Positions 56,333 to 64,000 of a stretch of 64,000 nucleotides of DNA are shown here, piece by piece. The notes under the pieces were generated by a model. It made no database searches. It was not told the DNA's origin and saw only the letters and a list, made by a program, of their open reading frames with translations. Made by a program: the position numbers and the translations under genes. The DNA comes from Bryobacterales bacterium (GTDB taxonomy: Bacteria > Acidobacteriota > Terriglobia > Bryobacterales > Bryobacteraceae). Each line of letters opens with the position of its first letter. Position 1 is the stretch's first letter. The stretch is from the NCBI GenBank assembly GCA_020847045.1, contig JADLCT010000058.1, positions 62,001 to 126,000 of the forward strand, read 5' to 3'.

Positions 56333-57072
56333 CGTCCTGTGAGGAAGCGCGCCTTGGCGAACTTCAGGAAGTTATAGTAAGCGGCCATGTAGGCGATGGC
56401 CAGGCCCTCGGGGCCGTCGAGGAAGCCGCGCTGGAGGAAGTAGGTGCGGAAGAAGGTCCAGGGGGGATCGAGGAGGAGTTGTGGCCAGCCGACGCGGCGG
56501 CCCTGGTCGATCATCTGCTGGGCGGCCAGTGTGGTGTAGCTGTCCAGGGTGCGGAGATGCTGGCTGAGGGAGTCGCAGGTGAAGTGGAGGAGGTTGCCTT
56601 CGAGGTGGCCGACGCGGCCGCGGACGCGTACGGATTCGTGAACGTAGTCGCCGACCCATTCGGCCTTGGTGCGGTTAAAGAGGCGGACTTTGCGGTCAGG
56701 GTGCCAGCCGCCGTGTAGGATCCAGCGGCCGAGATACTGAGCCAGGCGGGGGAAGGTGTAGCCATCGAAGCGGGGGCCGTGTTTCTTGATCTGCCAGATT
56801 TCGCCTTCGAGAGTTTCGCTGAGGGCTTCGTCGGCGTCGATGGAGAGGATCCAGTCGTGAGCGGCCTGGCGGGAGGCGAAGTTTTTTTGTTTGGCGAAGC
56901 CGGGGACGGGGTTTTCGATGACGCGCGCGCCGAGATTGGCGGCGATTTCGGCGGTGCGGTCTGTGGACTTCGAATCGATGACGACGATTTCGTCGCAGCA
57001 GCGTAGGCTTTCGATGGCGCGTGCGATGTTGCGCTCTTCGTTGAGGGTGATGATGGTGGCCGAGATCTTCAT
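56329..57072 (-). CDS. Glycosyltransferase family 2, WaaE/KdtX-like
   Basis: 247 residues from the ATG at 57072. GT-A features: ISATIITLNEERNIARAIESL, VIDSKSTDRTAEIAA, WILSIDADEAL with the DxD-like aspartates, and WHPDRKVRLFNRTKAEWVGDYVHE, a WaaE/KdtX (lipopolysaccharide heptose/glucose transferase) block. The open frame continues 87 codons upstream but overlaps the M50 protease gene and is not conserved-looking. It is coupled with the GT4 gene downstream, likely in surface-glycan synthesis. The exact sugar is unknown. Confidence 0.9.
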   Translation of the reverse strand: MKISATIITLNEERNIARAIESLRCCDEIVVIDSKSTDRTAEIAANLGARVIENPVPGFAKQKNFASRQAAHDWILSIDADEALSETLEGEIWQIKKHGPRFDGYTFPRLAQYLGRWILHGGWHPDRKVRLFNRTKAEWVGDYVHESVRVRGRVGHLEGNLLHFTCDSLSQHLRTLDSYTTLAAQQMIDQGRRVGWPQLLLDPPWTFFRTYFLQRGFLDGPEGLAIAYMAAYYNFLKFAKARFLTGR

Positions 57073-57079
57073 GGTCCGC

Positions 57080-58024
57080 TCACTGTCCGGTGGCCGGCTC
57101 CAACAGCCGGATGGGGATGAGGCTGAAGGCGGAGAGAAAGATGGCGAGGCTGAGGAGGGCCAACGCCGCCCGGCCGGCGCCCATGGGCAAGCGGTCGTGG
57201 ATGCGCGGATGCTTGCGCGCGAACAGGAAGAGGATGACGGCCCACACGATCCAGCTTTTCGAGTACAGGAAGCCGAGTGGGAGTAGGAGGGCGATGAAGA
57301 TGTGGGTGAGGGTGCGGTGCCAGCGTCCGGCAAAGGAGTAGAGGATGTGGCCGCCGTCGAGTTGACCGATGGGTAGGAGGTTCAACGCGGTGGCGAGCAG
57401 GCCGACCCAGGCGGCGCGGCCGATGGGGTGGAGGTAGATGTCAGCGGGGGCGGCGCCGGGGAAGAGAAGCGACTGCGCTAAGGCGAGAAGGGGCGGGACG
57501 CCGAAGGCGATGTCGCCGCGCACATTGATTTCCGGGATCACCTTCGAATAGGCTACGCCGATGAACAAGGCGGGCACGAGGAAGATGAAACCGGCGAGGG
57601 GGCCGGCGACGCCGACATCGAACAACTGGCGGCGTGTGGGGATGGGAGAGCGGATGCGGATGAAGGCGCCGAGGGTGCCGATGATGGTGGGTGAGGGCAG
57701 GAAGTAGGGAAGCGAGGCGTCGATGCGGTAGTAGACGCAGGCGAGGTAGTGGCCCATTTCATGAGCCATGAGGATGGTGAGCAGAGTGAGGCTGAAGGGC
57801 AGGCCGGCAGCCAGGAGGGAGGGATCGGTGAAGAGGCGGGCGAAGGCGTCGAGGTCGTCGTCGGAGAACGGGGGGATGTTGTGAGCGAAATTATCGACGA
57901 GGCGCGCGCCCATGACCGTGGTGGTGAGCAGGGTGAGGGCGAGCAGGAGGACGTGGATCCAGACCCGGCCGGGCAAGCGCCGGGAGGTTCCGTGCGCCAA
58001 TCCGGCCGGACTGAAAGAAGACAC
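57080..58024 (-). CDS. Site-2 protease-like M50 family membrane protease
   Basis: 314 residues with about seven transmembrane helices. Zinc-binding HEMGH at residues 88-92 and the second motif NLLPIGQLDGGH (Asp ligand) are both intact. M50 proteases cut transmembrane segments, for instance of anti-sigma factors or of signal peptides. The start is GTG at 58024. It is separated from GT2 by 7 nt and from the HU gene by 12 nt, so it sits in a minus-strand run that starts with HU. Confidence 0.91.
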   Translation of the reverse strand: MSSFSPAGLAHGTSRRLPGRVWIHVLLLALTLLTTTVMGARLVDNFAHNIPPFSDDDLDAFARLFTDPSLLAAGLPFSLTLLTILMAHEMGHYLACVYYRIDASLPYFLPSPTIIGTLGAFIRIRSPIPTRRQLFDVGVAGPLAGFIFLVPALFIGVAYSKVIPEINVRGDIAFGVPPLLALAQSLLFPGAAPADIYLHPIGRAAWVGLLATALNLLPIGQLDGGHILYSFAGRWHRTLTHIFIALLLPLGFLYSKSWIVWAVILFLFARKHPRIHDRLPMGAGRAALALLSLAIFLSAFSLIPIRLLEPATGQ

Positions 58025-58036
58025 GGTGAGCCGTTA

Positions 58037-58303
58037 TTAGAGAGCCTGCAATTCTTTGCCAGGCTTGAAGCGGACGGCTTTGCCGGGGGGGATGGCCACC
58101 TCGGCGCCGGTGCGCGGGTTCCGTCCGATGCCCGTTTTGCGGGGGCGAACGTTGAAGATGCCGAAGCCGCGGAGTTCGATGCGTTCGCCGGAGCTGAGCG
58201 CCCGTTTCATGCTTTCGAAGACCGTCTCGACGGCCATCTCGGCTTTCGTCTTGGTGATGCCGGTTTTATTGACGACTTCGTTGATGATATCGAGTTTAAT
58301 CAA
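58037..58303 (-). CDS. HU/IHF-family DNA-binding protein
   Basis: 88 residues starting at TTG 58303, with GGAGG 6 nt upstream; longer starts give an extra 25 residues not found in the family. Fold: helical body (IINEVVNKTGITKTKAEMAVETVFESMKRAL), the beta-arm with the conserved FGIFNVRPRKTGIGRNPRTGAEVAIP (Pro that intercalates), and VRFKPGKEL at the end. It bends and packages DNA. The promoter TTGACA-18-TATCAT lies just upstream. First gene of a run HU / M50 / GT2 / GT4. Confidence 0.95.
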   Translation of the reverse strand: MIKLDIINEVVNKTGITKTKAEMAVETVFESMKRALSSGERIELRGFGIFNVRPRKTGIGRNPRTGAEVAIPPGKAVRFKPGKELQAL

Positions 58304-58355
58304 GTCTTCCTCCCCTGCGCCGTCGCGCCCAAGGTCGCGCGCTGCCCACAACCAG

Positions 58356-58385
58356 ATGATATGATTGGCTTTAATCATTTGTCAA
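58356..58385 (-). promoter_or_regulatory. Sigma-70 promoter of the HU gene
   Basis: Minus-strand TTGACA (58380-58385), an 18-nt spacer and TATCAT (58356-58361) lie about 52 nt before the HU start. This is the best sigma-70 consensus match in the window. The divergent flavin reductase gene starts on its other side. Confidence 0.75.
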
Positions 58386-58414
58386 ATCGCCGGATGGAAG
58401 GAGAGGCCAAGCCA

Positions 58415-58885
58415 TTGGACGGACGTGAATTCCGCCGCTGCTGCGGGCAGTTTGCCACGGGTGTGGCGGTGGCCTGTGTAATTGGCTTGGATGGCGCGCC
58501 GCACGGGCTTACGGTGAACAGTTTCACTTCGGTGTCGCTTGAGCCGCCCCTGATTCTGATTTGTGTTGGACACGACTCAACCATCTTGGAGTTGTTCCAT
58601 ACGCGAGGCCGATTCGGTTTGAGTTTTCTGCGCGCGGAGCAGCGCGACCTTTCGAACCGTTTTGCGATGCGGGGGCAGGACCGGTTTCAGGGGGTGGACT
58701 GGCACGAGGGGGATGGAGGAGTTCCGCTGCTGGATGCATCGCTGGCGGATATGGAGTGTGAGGTTGAGCAGGCGGTGAGGGCGGGCGATCACGACGTGCT
58801 GATTGCGCGAGTGAGTTCGGCGGCGGTGCATGGCGGCATTCCTCTGCTGTATTTCAACAGCGCGTATGCGAACCTGCGGGACTAG
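58415..58885 (+). CDS. Flavin reductase family protein
   Basis: 156 residues. Fits the flavin reductase-like (FMN-binding split barrel) pattern: FRRCCGQFATGVAVAC, then GLTVNSFTSVSLEPPLILICVGHDSTI and VPLLDASLADMECEVEQ. It reduces FMN or FAD with NAD(P)H, often supplying a partner monooxygenase. The TTG at 58415 is preferred because the family starts there and GGAGAGG lies 9 nt upstream; an ATG at 58394 is an alternative. Divergent from HU. The membrane protein gene follows after 3 nt. Confidence 0.85.
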   Translation: MDGREFRRCCGQFATGVAVACVIGLDGAPHGLTVNSFTSVSLEPPLILICVGHDSTILELFHTRGRFGLSFLRAEQRDLSNRFAMRGQDRFQGVDWHEGDGGVPLLDASLADMECEVEQAVRAGDHDVLIARVSSAAVHGGIPLLYFNSAYANLRD

Positions 58886-58888
58886 ACG

Positions 58889-59680
58889 ATGAGCGGGGTG
58901 TTCACCAACATGGGGCAGGGAAGCCGGCTGTTGCACTGGACGGGCTGGATTCAGATTGGGCTGGCGATTGTGTTTCTGTTCTGCGGCGCGTTTGATGAGA
59001 CGCGGGTATACGGCGAGAGTGTGTGGCTGAAACCCATCCGGTACAGTGTGTCGATTGCGTTGTATGTGTGGACGATGGCGCTGTTGCTGCGGCCACTGCG
59101 CGGCTGGAGTGTGTCGGCGTGGCTGGCAAGGGGTATTGCGCTCACCATGTTCACGGAGATTCTGCTGATCGCGTTGCAGTCGGCGCGTGGGATGCCGTCG
59201 CACTTCAACAACAAGACGCCGCAGGACGCCACGATCTTCGCGGTGATGGGCCTGATGATGCTGTTGAACGCGCTGCTGGTATTTGGGGTGTTCCTTGGCT
59301 ATGTGTGGCGTGAGTCAGGGTTAGATGCCGTGCTGGTGGCGGGGATTCGCACAGGGCTGGTTCTATTCATGATGGGCAGCTTGGCGGGCGTGATCATGGT
59401 GGTGCTGCAGGGCCACACGATTGGAGCAGGCGATGGTGGGCCGGGTCTGCCCTTTGTGGGCTGGTCCGCGATGCATGGCGACTTGCGGATAGCCCATGCG
59501 GTGGGGTTACACGGATTGCAGGTGATTCCACTGGCGGCATGGTGGATATCGACGCGCATGAGAGGCAGTAGCCGCACGGCGCAGGCGGCGGCGCTGCTGG
59601 TGGTGTCACTCGGCTATCTGGGTGTGCTCGTTTTCACTTTGCGGCAGGCGTTTGCGGGGCAACCGCTGTTGCGGGCGTAA
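58889..59680 (+). CDS. Seven-helix membrane protein of unknown function
   Basis: 263 residues with about seven hydrophobic helices and a conserved-looking loop WLKPIRYSVSIALYVW, then GMPSHFNN and GDLRIAHAVGLHGLQVIP with two histidines in helix 6, which might bind haem or metal. I do not recognise the family. The gene is 3 nt after the flavin reductase gene and is probably co-transcribed with it, so a redox role is conceivable but not shown. Confidence 0.78.
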   Translation: MSGVFTNMGQGSRLLHWTGWIQIGLAIVFLFCGAFDETRVYGESVWLKPIRYSVSIALYVWTMALLLRPLRGWSVSAWLARGIALTMFTEILLIALQSARGMPSHFNNKTPQDATIFAVMGLMMLLNALLVFGVFLGYVWRESGLDAVLVAGIRTGLVLFMMGSLAGVIMVVLQGHTIGAGDGGPGLPFVGWSAMHGDLRIAHAVGLHGLQVIPLAAWWISTRMRGSSRTAQAAALLVVSLGYLGVLVFTLRQAFAGQPLLRA

Positions 59681-59911
59681 GTTTAGGGCGGCGGAGAGAA
59701 TCGGCGATTCCGGCGAATTTCCGCATTCAGTCTCGCTCGTACTTTCCATCTTTCCTTCAGTCCATTCTCCAGGAGTTAGGGTTGGCGTACTGACGGCGTG
59801 TTCACCGTGAGTAGAGGAAAATTGTGTCTTTGTTTTTGGAAAGTTACGGCGATTGAAAGAGAGCCGGAAGTAGGTGGGCGTTTAGGCTGGGGGTGTCCGG
59901 AGGGTTGAAGA
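59681..59911. other. Junction between chromosomal genes and prophage
   Basis: No gene, tRNA or clear terminator is visible. The stretch is richer in A and T near 59815-59850 (TGTGTCTTTGTTTTTGG). It should contain the left attachment site if the phage genes that follow are integrated, but the right end is outside the window so no direct repeat can be identified. Confidence 0.3.
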
Positions 59912-60151
59912 GTGAGACGTGAATCGACGAAGCAACGAACTCGGGCCAAGCCGGATGAGGGTGTGGGCGGAGGGGCGGGTGGACCCGATGCCGCGGTGCG
60001 CATGCTGGTTGAGCAAGCGCTGCGGCAGAAGGGGAGCGCGACGATGAACCCTACGCTGCGGGAGTTGATGACGCTACTGAATATGTGGCGGAGCCTGCCG
60101 GAGGATATGCCGCGCGAGGTGGAGCTTGAATGGCGTGAGGAAGAGGAGTGA
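59912..60151 (+). CDS. Small phage protein, position of terminase small subunit
   Basis: 79 residues from GTG 59912. Basic N-terminus, a Gly-rich linker, and a helical, acidic end (NPTLRELMTLLNMWRSLPEDMPREVELEW). It ends overlapping the terminase large subunit start by GTGA, the usual place for a terminase small subunit, but it is short and shows no helix-turn-helix. Function uncertain. Confidence 0.55.
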   Translation: MRRESTKQRTRAKPDEGVGGGAGGPDAAVRMLVEQALRQKGSATMNPTLRELMTLLNMWRSLPEDMPREVELEWREEEE

Positions 60152-61431
60152 AGAGCCGGAGGGTGATCCGGTACACGCCGCTGGAATCGCAGGCGTCGTT
60201 TCATGGCCTCAAGACCCGGTTCAAGGGATTTTCAGGGCCGGTGGGCTCGGGCAAGAGCAAGGCTCTCTGTTACGAGGCGATCCGGTTGAGTTACGAAAAC
60301 CGGGGAGGACGTGGACTACTTGGTGCGCCGACTTACCGGATGCTGCTGGATGCGGCGGCGCCAGCGCTGTTGGAAACCCTGGAGCGACATAAGCTGCCTT
60401 TCCTTTATAAACGCGCGGAGCAGCAGATTGTGCTGCGCGATGTGGGGGCAACGATCTACTTGCGAGGGCTGGCGGAGAGTACGCCGCTGCGAGGGCTCAA
60501 TTTGTGCTGGTTCGGCGTGGATGAGCTGACGTATGCGCACGAGGAGGCATGGCAACAATTGGAGGCGCGGCTGCGCGACCCCCAGGCGCGGGAGTACTGC
60601 GGATTCGGTGTGTGGACTCCCAAGGGACAGGATTGGGTGTACCGGAAGTTTGTGGACAGCCGGGACGCTGACTATGGCGTAGTGCTGGCGAAACCGTTTG
60701 AGAACCGGCACATACTTGAACGGAACCCAAGATACTATGACGTTCTGAAGAACTCATACACGGAACGTGACTATCAGCAGGAGGTGCTGGGGCAGTATAC
60801 AGCCGTGGATTCGAACCTGGTGTATGCATCTTTTGACCGCGGTGAGAATATCGTGGATTGCGCGTATCAGCCGAAGGGGCCGTTGCTGTGGGCGTTCGAC
60901 TTCAATGTTGATCCGATGTGTTCCGTAGTGGCGCAGAGAGTGGGCAAGGATGTACATGTAATCGATGAAATCGTGCTGCGGCGGTCCGGAACCGAGGAAA
61001 TGTGTCTGGAGTTTACGAACCGGTATGGGCGGCACGAAGGGCCTCTGCGGGTATATGGCGACGCGAGCGGACATGCCCGAAGCACCAAGGGAGCGAGCGA
61101 TTACGACCTGGTGCGCAGGTGTTTGGGACGCCATAGCGGTTTGCGGTATACGCTGATGGCGCCGCGGCGGAATCCAGCGGTACGAGATAGGGTGGCGCTG
61201 GTGAACGCCTTGATGAAGAACGCGGCCGGGGAGCGTAGGTTGAGAGTAGATGGACGCTGCCGGGAGTTGATTCTGGACTTTGTCCAGATGAGGTTCAAGG
61301 GGGGCTCATCGTTGCTTGACAAAGACAGTGATGGTGACAGGAGCCACTTATCGGACGCGTTAGGGTATCTGCTGTGGCAGGAGTTTGCGCAGTCGGGGAC
61401 GGTAGGGGAGCGCGCGCAGCCACTGATTTGA
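60148..61431 (+). CDS. Phage terminase large subunit
   Basis: 427 residues. ATPase domain with a Walker A variant GPVGSGKSK (30-38), Walker B-like LCWFGVDELTYA, then the RNaseH-like nuclease half with WAFDFNVDPMC, VIDEIVLRRSGTEEM, VYGDASGHARS and a final SHLSDALGYLLW, giving the metal-binding acidic residues in family order. It packages DNA into the procapsid. Start GTG at 60148 overlaps the preceding gene. Confidence 0.93.
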   Translation: MKSRRVIRYTPLESQASFHGLKTRFKGFSGPVGSGKSKALCYEAIRLSYENRGGRGLLGAPTYRMLLDAAAPALLETLERHKLPFLYKRAEQQIVLRDVGATIYLRGLAESTPLRGLNLCWFGVDELTYAHEEAWQQLEARLRDPQAREYCGFGVWTPKGQDWVYRKFVDSRDADYGVVLAKPFENRHILERNPRYYDVLKNSYTERDYQQEVLGQYTAVDSNLVYASFDRGENIVDCAYQPKGPLLWAFDFNVDPMCSVVAQRVGKDVHVIDEIVLRRSGTEEMCLEFTNRYGRHEGPLRVYGDASGHARSTKGASDYDLVRRCLGRHSGLRYTLMAPRRNPAVRDRVALVNALMKNAAGERRLRVDGRCRELILDFVQMRFKGGSSLLDKDSDGDRSHLSDALGYLLWQEFAQSGTVGERAQPLI

Positions 61432-61436
61432 GCCGG

Positions 61437-61529
61437 ATGGGAAGAATACGCCAGGTGCGTATCGGGGTCGTAGTGTGCCCGTGGCGGGAAGAGCTGCGGC
61501 AGAAGGCATTGGAGAACCGAAGACGATGA
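61437..61529 (+). CDS. Possible 30-residue phage peptide overlapping the portal start
   Basis: An ATG at 61437, 5 nt after the terminase stop, opens a frame that ends in TGA overlapping the portal ATG (ATGA, 61526-61529). The peptide is basic (MGRIRQVRIGVVVCPWREE...). The coupling geometry favours it, but length and lack of a known family make it tentative. Confidence 0.3.
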   Translation: MGRIRQVRIGVVVCPWREELRQKALENRRR

Positions 61530-62881
61530 TACAGGAACGGCCGGACTACAGGGACAAACTTACTGTATGGCACACGGCGAGGTGCCTATATTACGGCGGC
61601 GAGTCGATGAAGAGGAATGCTGAGTTGTTCCTGGCGCGACGGCAGAAGGAACCGCTTGAGGTATACCGGGAGCGCATCGCGTCGGCGTACTACGAAAATT
61701 ATATCGGCTCGATTATCGACTGGTATGTTTCGGCGGCATTCCGGCGGGAACCGGTGGTGTTCACGCATGAGGCGGGTGACCGGGCCAAGAGGATTGTGTC
61801 GCAGTTCCTGGACAACTGCGACCAGCGAGGCACATCGCTGACGGATTTTTTCCGGACTGTGGTAAGGGACGCGATGGTGTTTGGCGAGGCGCACCTGATT
61901 GTTGACTTTCCGGCTCCGGAAGATGCTGGCGGGGGACAGGCAAGGGGGAGAGGCGATCAAGCGTACCTAGTGAACTGTGCGCCCGAGCAGATTGTGGAAT
62001 GGGGCGTGGATGAGTTGGGAGCGCCTGAGTACGCCAAGGTGGCTGTACGTACGGAAAACGCAGGCCGCGAGATGGGCGCTGGTGAGAGGGGTAACCGGTA
62101 TTACGAGTACACGCGCGATGGGATGCGCGTTTTGGACGTGCGTACGGATGGCGGCGGGAATGCGCGGGCGGAAACCGTGCGGGAGGGGCCGCACTGTTTG
62201 AGCCACCAGGGCATGTTGCCGATTGTGAAACTCGAAACGCCGCCCGGGTTGTGGATGATGGAGCGCGCTGGAAACGTTCAGGTGGAGCACTTCAACAAGG
62301 CGAATGCGCTTTCGTGGGCTTTGAGCATGGGTCTGTATGCGACACCGGTTGTGTATTCGGACCGGGAGTGGAACCAGATTGCCGGCGAGAGTTACTTCAT
62401 CCAACTTTCTCCGGAAGACAAGTTTGGCTGGACGGAACCGGAAGGAAAGGTTTATCAGATTGCATCTCAAAACCTGGAGAGGTTGAAGGCGGAGATCTTT
62501 CGTGTGTGCCACCTGTCGGGCCAGGGCGGTGTGAGCGGTAGCACAATTCAGCAGTCCGGTTTGAGCAAGCAGCGGGACTTTCAGGTGACGCAAGAGATGC
62601 TGCGGGCGCTGGGAGCGTGGGTGAAAAAGGGCATGAAGCGTGTGCTGGAGCAAGTCCTGCGGGCGTGGGATGAGTCGGCCGTGGTGATCGTGTCCGGGAT
62701 GGACCAGTTCGACATAGGGGAATTTACTTCGGAGTTGAGCGACGCCGAGAGGCTGCTGTCTCTGCGGATTGGGTCACGGACGCTGGAGAAGCAGATTCAC
62801 AAGAAGCTGGCCTTGCAGTTCTTGAGCGATATGAGGCAGGAGGTGAAGGACGCGATTGTGAAGGAGATCGAGAACTCATGA
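61526..62881 (+). CDS. Phage portal protein, DUF4055-like
   Basis: 451 residues from ATG 61526. N-terminal block with RDKLTVWHTARCLYYGGESM and YYENYIGSIIDWYVSAAFRREPVV, then LVNCAPEQIVEW, LPIVKLETPPGL and SGQGGVSGSTIQQSGLSKQRDF follow the DUF4055 portal family found in tailed phages. Portals form the dodecameric ring through which DNA enters. A GTG at 61475 is an alternative start but the ATGA coupling favours 61526. It ends with an ATGA overlap with the next gene. Confidence 0.8.
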   Translation: MIQERPDYRDKLTVWHTARCLYYGGESMKRNAELFLARRQKEPLEVYRERIASAYYENYIGSIIDWYVSAAFRREPVVFTHEAGDRAKRIVSQFLDNCDQRGTSLTDFFRTVVRDAMVFGEAHLIVDFPAPEDAGGGQARGRGDQAYLVNCAPEQIVEWGVDELGAPEYAKVAVRTENAGREMGAGERGNRYYEYTRDGMRVLDVRTDGGGNARAETVREGPHCLSHQGMLPIVKLETPPGLWMMERAGNVQVEHFNKANALSWALSMGLYATPVVYSDREWNQIAGESYFIQLSPEDKFGWTEPEGKVYQIASQNLERLKAEIFRVCHLSGQGGVSGSTIQQSGLSKQRDFQVTQEMLRALGAWVKKGMKRVLEQVLRAWDESAVVIVSGMDQFDIGEFTSELSDAERLLSLRIGSRTLEKQIHKKLALQFLSDMRQEVKDAIVKEIENS

Positions 62882-63525
62882 GAGGGCCGGAAGTGGACGC
62901 GCCACTGGTTGAGCCGCTGGGAGGACAAGAGGCTGTGCCGGAAGTGGAGCAGACGCCGCCCAGCAGGGTGGCAGACGAAGGCGAGGGCTCCGAGCTTTTG
63001 GAGGCGCGCCTGGAGAAGCGGATGAACGAGATGTTTGCCGTCCGGGTGGAAGCTGTAAGAGCCGAGCATGGCCGGGAGAGCGATGCTGCCCAGGCCCGGG
63101 TGCGGGAGTTACTGGCTGAGTTGGCTGCGAATAAGAATGAAATCGAGTCACTACGAGCGGACCGTTCGTACTTAGAGCGCGAGTTCTTCATCAAGAAGCG
63201 GGCGCAAGAGCTTGGCGTGGAGAATACCGATTTGATTCATCGCGCAGTCCGTGACGATTTAGTGGAGAGAACCAGAGGGAACTGGGTGGCTGTGGTGGAT
63301 GGGCGGGACGTTCCGGCCACGCAGTATCTCGCGGAGTTTGTACGAAACAATCCGGAGTTGTTGCCGCCGAGGCGAACGCACGGTGGGGGAGTTCCGGTGA
63401 TGAGGCCGGACAAGGTGGCGGGGGTGGATCTGGAAGAGATCCGGCCGGGGATGGACCCAGGCACGGTGAAACGGGTACGGGAAGCGATCGGCCGGGTGAT
63501 CGGACAGAACCGGACAGGGTTGTAA
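62878..63525 (+). CDS. Phage scaffold-like coiled-coil protein
   Basis: 215 residues. Acidic, Pro-rich N-terminus, a long coiled coil at about 35-115 (LLEARLEKRMNEMFAVRVEAVR...), and a basic C-terminal part ending VKRVREAIGRVIGQNRTGL. Its place between portal and coat protein and its composition fit a head scaffolding protein. No protease motif is seen. Confidence 0.7.
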   Translation: MRGPEVDAPLVEPLGGQEAVPEVEQTPPSRVADEGEGSELLEARLEKRMNEMFAVRVEAVRAEHGRESDAAQARVRELLAELAANKNEIESLRADRSYLEREFFIKKRAQELGVENTDLIHRAVRDDLVERTRGNWVAVVDGRDVPATQYLAEFVRNNPELLPPRRTHGGGVPVMRPDKVAGVDLEEIRPGMDPGTVKRVREAIGRVIGQNRTGL

Positions 63526-63638
63526 GTCGAAGCTTCGTGTTGAGGAAGGGGGGAGGCGTGCGCCAAGGCTCCGGCACTCAACGAGACCAAGCGGAGCACA
63601 GGAATGTGCTCAGAAACTAACTGAGGAGAGGTGTAAGA

Positions 63639-64000
63639 ATGCCAATGATTACTTCAGCAAACGTGGCGCAAGCTATCGTGAAGCTGGTAGCCGCGGATGC
63701 GTTGCCGTCCCTGATGGGAAACCTGGTGATGGGCAACCTGGTGAACCGCCAGTTTGAACCGTCGCTGGCGCAGGCGGGCGATACGGTGAATGTGCCGATT
63801 CCGCCGACGCTAGTGGCAAACAATATTTCCGAGGGCGGCAGCGTGACGACGCAGAACCCGAACCTGGGCAATGCATCGCTTGTGCTGAATACGCACGCCG
63901 AGGCGACGTTCCAGATTCCGGACGTGACCAAGGTGCTGGCAGTTCCTGATCTGTTGTCGCTGTACATGCAACCGGCGGTAGTGGCTCTGGCAGAGAAGAT
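63639..64000 (+). CDS. Phage major capsid protein, P22-coat-like, 3' end beyond window
   Basis: The ATG at 63639 has GAGGAGAGG 9 nt upstream; 120 residues are seen before the window ends. Composition and pattern (RQFEPSLAQAGDTVNVPIPP, then ASLVLNTHAEATFQIPDVTKVL) follow the P22-type coat protein family. The 113-nt gap before it holds no gene that I can support. The portal is of another lineage than P22's own. Confidence 0.75.
   Translation, partial: MPMITSANVAQAIVKLVAADALPSLMGNLVMGNLVNRQFEPSLAQAGDTVNVPIPPTLVANNISEGGSVTTQNPNLGNASLVLNTHAEATFQIPDVTKVLAVPDLLSLYMQPAVVALAEK

Noticed and set aside
63537..63620. 27-codon GTG frame between scaffold-like and coat genes
   Set aside because: No ribosome-binding site, no coupling with either neighbour and low-complexity product.
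1..64000. CRISPR arrays, rRNA, tRNA, insertion sequences
   Set aside because: No regularly spaced repeats, no rRNA signatures, no cloverleaf with GTTCRA-type arm and no transposase were seen. Weak tRNAs cannot be excluded without a covariance search.

Overview
The window reads as a piece of chromosome from a high-GC Acidobacteriota bacterium of the Bryobacteraceae/Solibacter type. The reasons are the GC-rich third codon positions, large secreted proteins with BACON-like repeats ending in the domain first catalogued from Solibacter (TIGR03437), Tat-exported Gfo/Idh/MocA, sugar-isomerase and enolase-family enzymes beside a sulfatase, a split-P glycine cleavage system, a PEP-CTERM protein and a CarD regulator. 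This is inferred from gene content; the window holds no rRNA or tRNA gene that I can see.

Layout. 1-5.7 kb: a truncated membrane protein, CarD, a transglutaminase-like protein overlapping UppS, a probable small RNA with its own terminator (about 4.6-4.82 kb) and a DUF4097 exported protein. 5.8-14.3 kb: a KDG-type sugar kinase, then a long minus-strand operon gcvT-gcvH-gcvPA-gcvPB followed by a GT-C glycosyltransferase and an exported double-RidA protein. 14.9-19.8 kb: an OmpA-type lipoprotein facing an NtrC-type regulator / histidine kinase / proline-rich lipoprotein operon. 19.9-27.3 kb: two very large secreted proteins around a zinc-ribbon AIM24 protein. 27.3-47 kb: a sugar-catabolism region (sulfatase, HpaI-type aldolase, MFS transporter, sialate O-acetylesterase, sugar isomerase, oxidoreductase, fuconolactonase-like hydrolase, zinc dehydrogenase, mannonate-dehydratase-like enzyme). 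Interleaved with it are a DnaJ-WG repeat protein, a possible CnrYXH-like ECF sigma module, a UvrD/PcrA helicase and an amino-acid permease. 47-54 kb: an ECF sigma factor, a FecR-domain protein and two ABC ATPase/permease pairs, all tightly coupled. 53.9-59.7 kb: prepilin peptidase, PEP-CTERM protein, two glycosyltransferases, an M50 protease, HU, a flavin reductase and a membrane protein. 59.9-64 kb: the left part of a prophage (terminase, DUF4055-like portal, scaffold-like protein, P22-type coat protein cut by the window end).

The sugar genes could together desulfate and deacetylate a polysaccharide, import the sugar and oxidise it through lactone, acid and 2-keto-3-deoxy acid to be split or phosphorylated. 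Several of these enzymes carry export signals, so part of the route may run outside the cytoplasm.

The most unusual signals are regulatory. At least ten genes have a TANNNT -10-like hexamer only 5-11 nt before the start codon and no ribosome-binding site, the hallmark of leaderless mRNAs. A 63-aa gene (41220-41411) has a perfect dyad inside its 17-nt promoter spacer. Divergent genes at 37.9 kb have overlapping -10 boxes. A structured RNA with an intrinsic terminator lies at about 4.64-4.82 kb.
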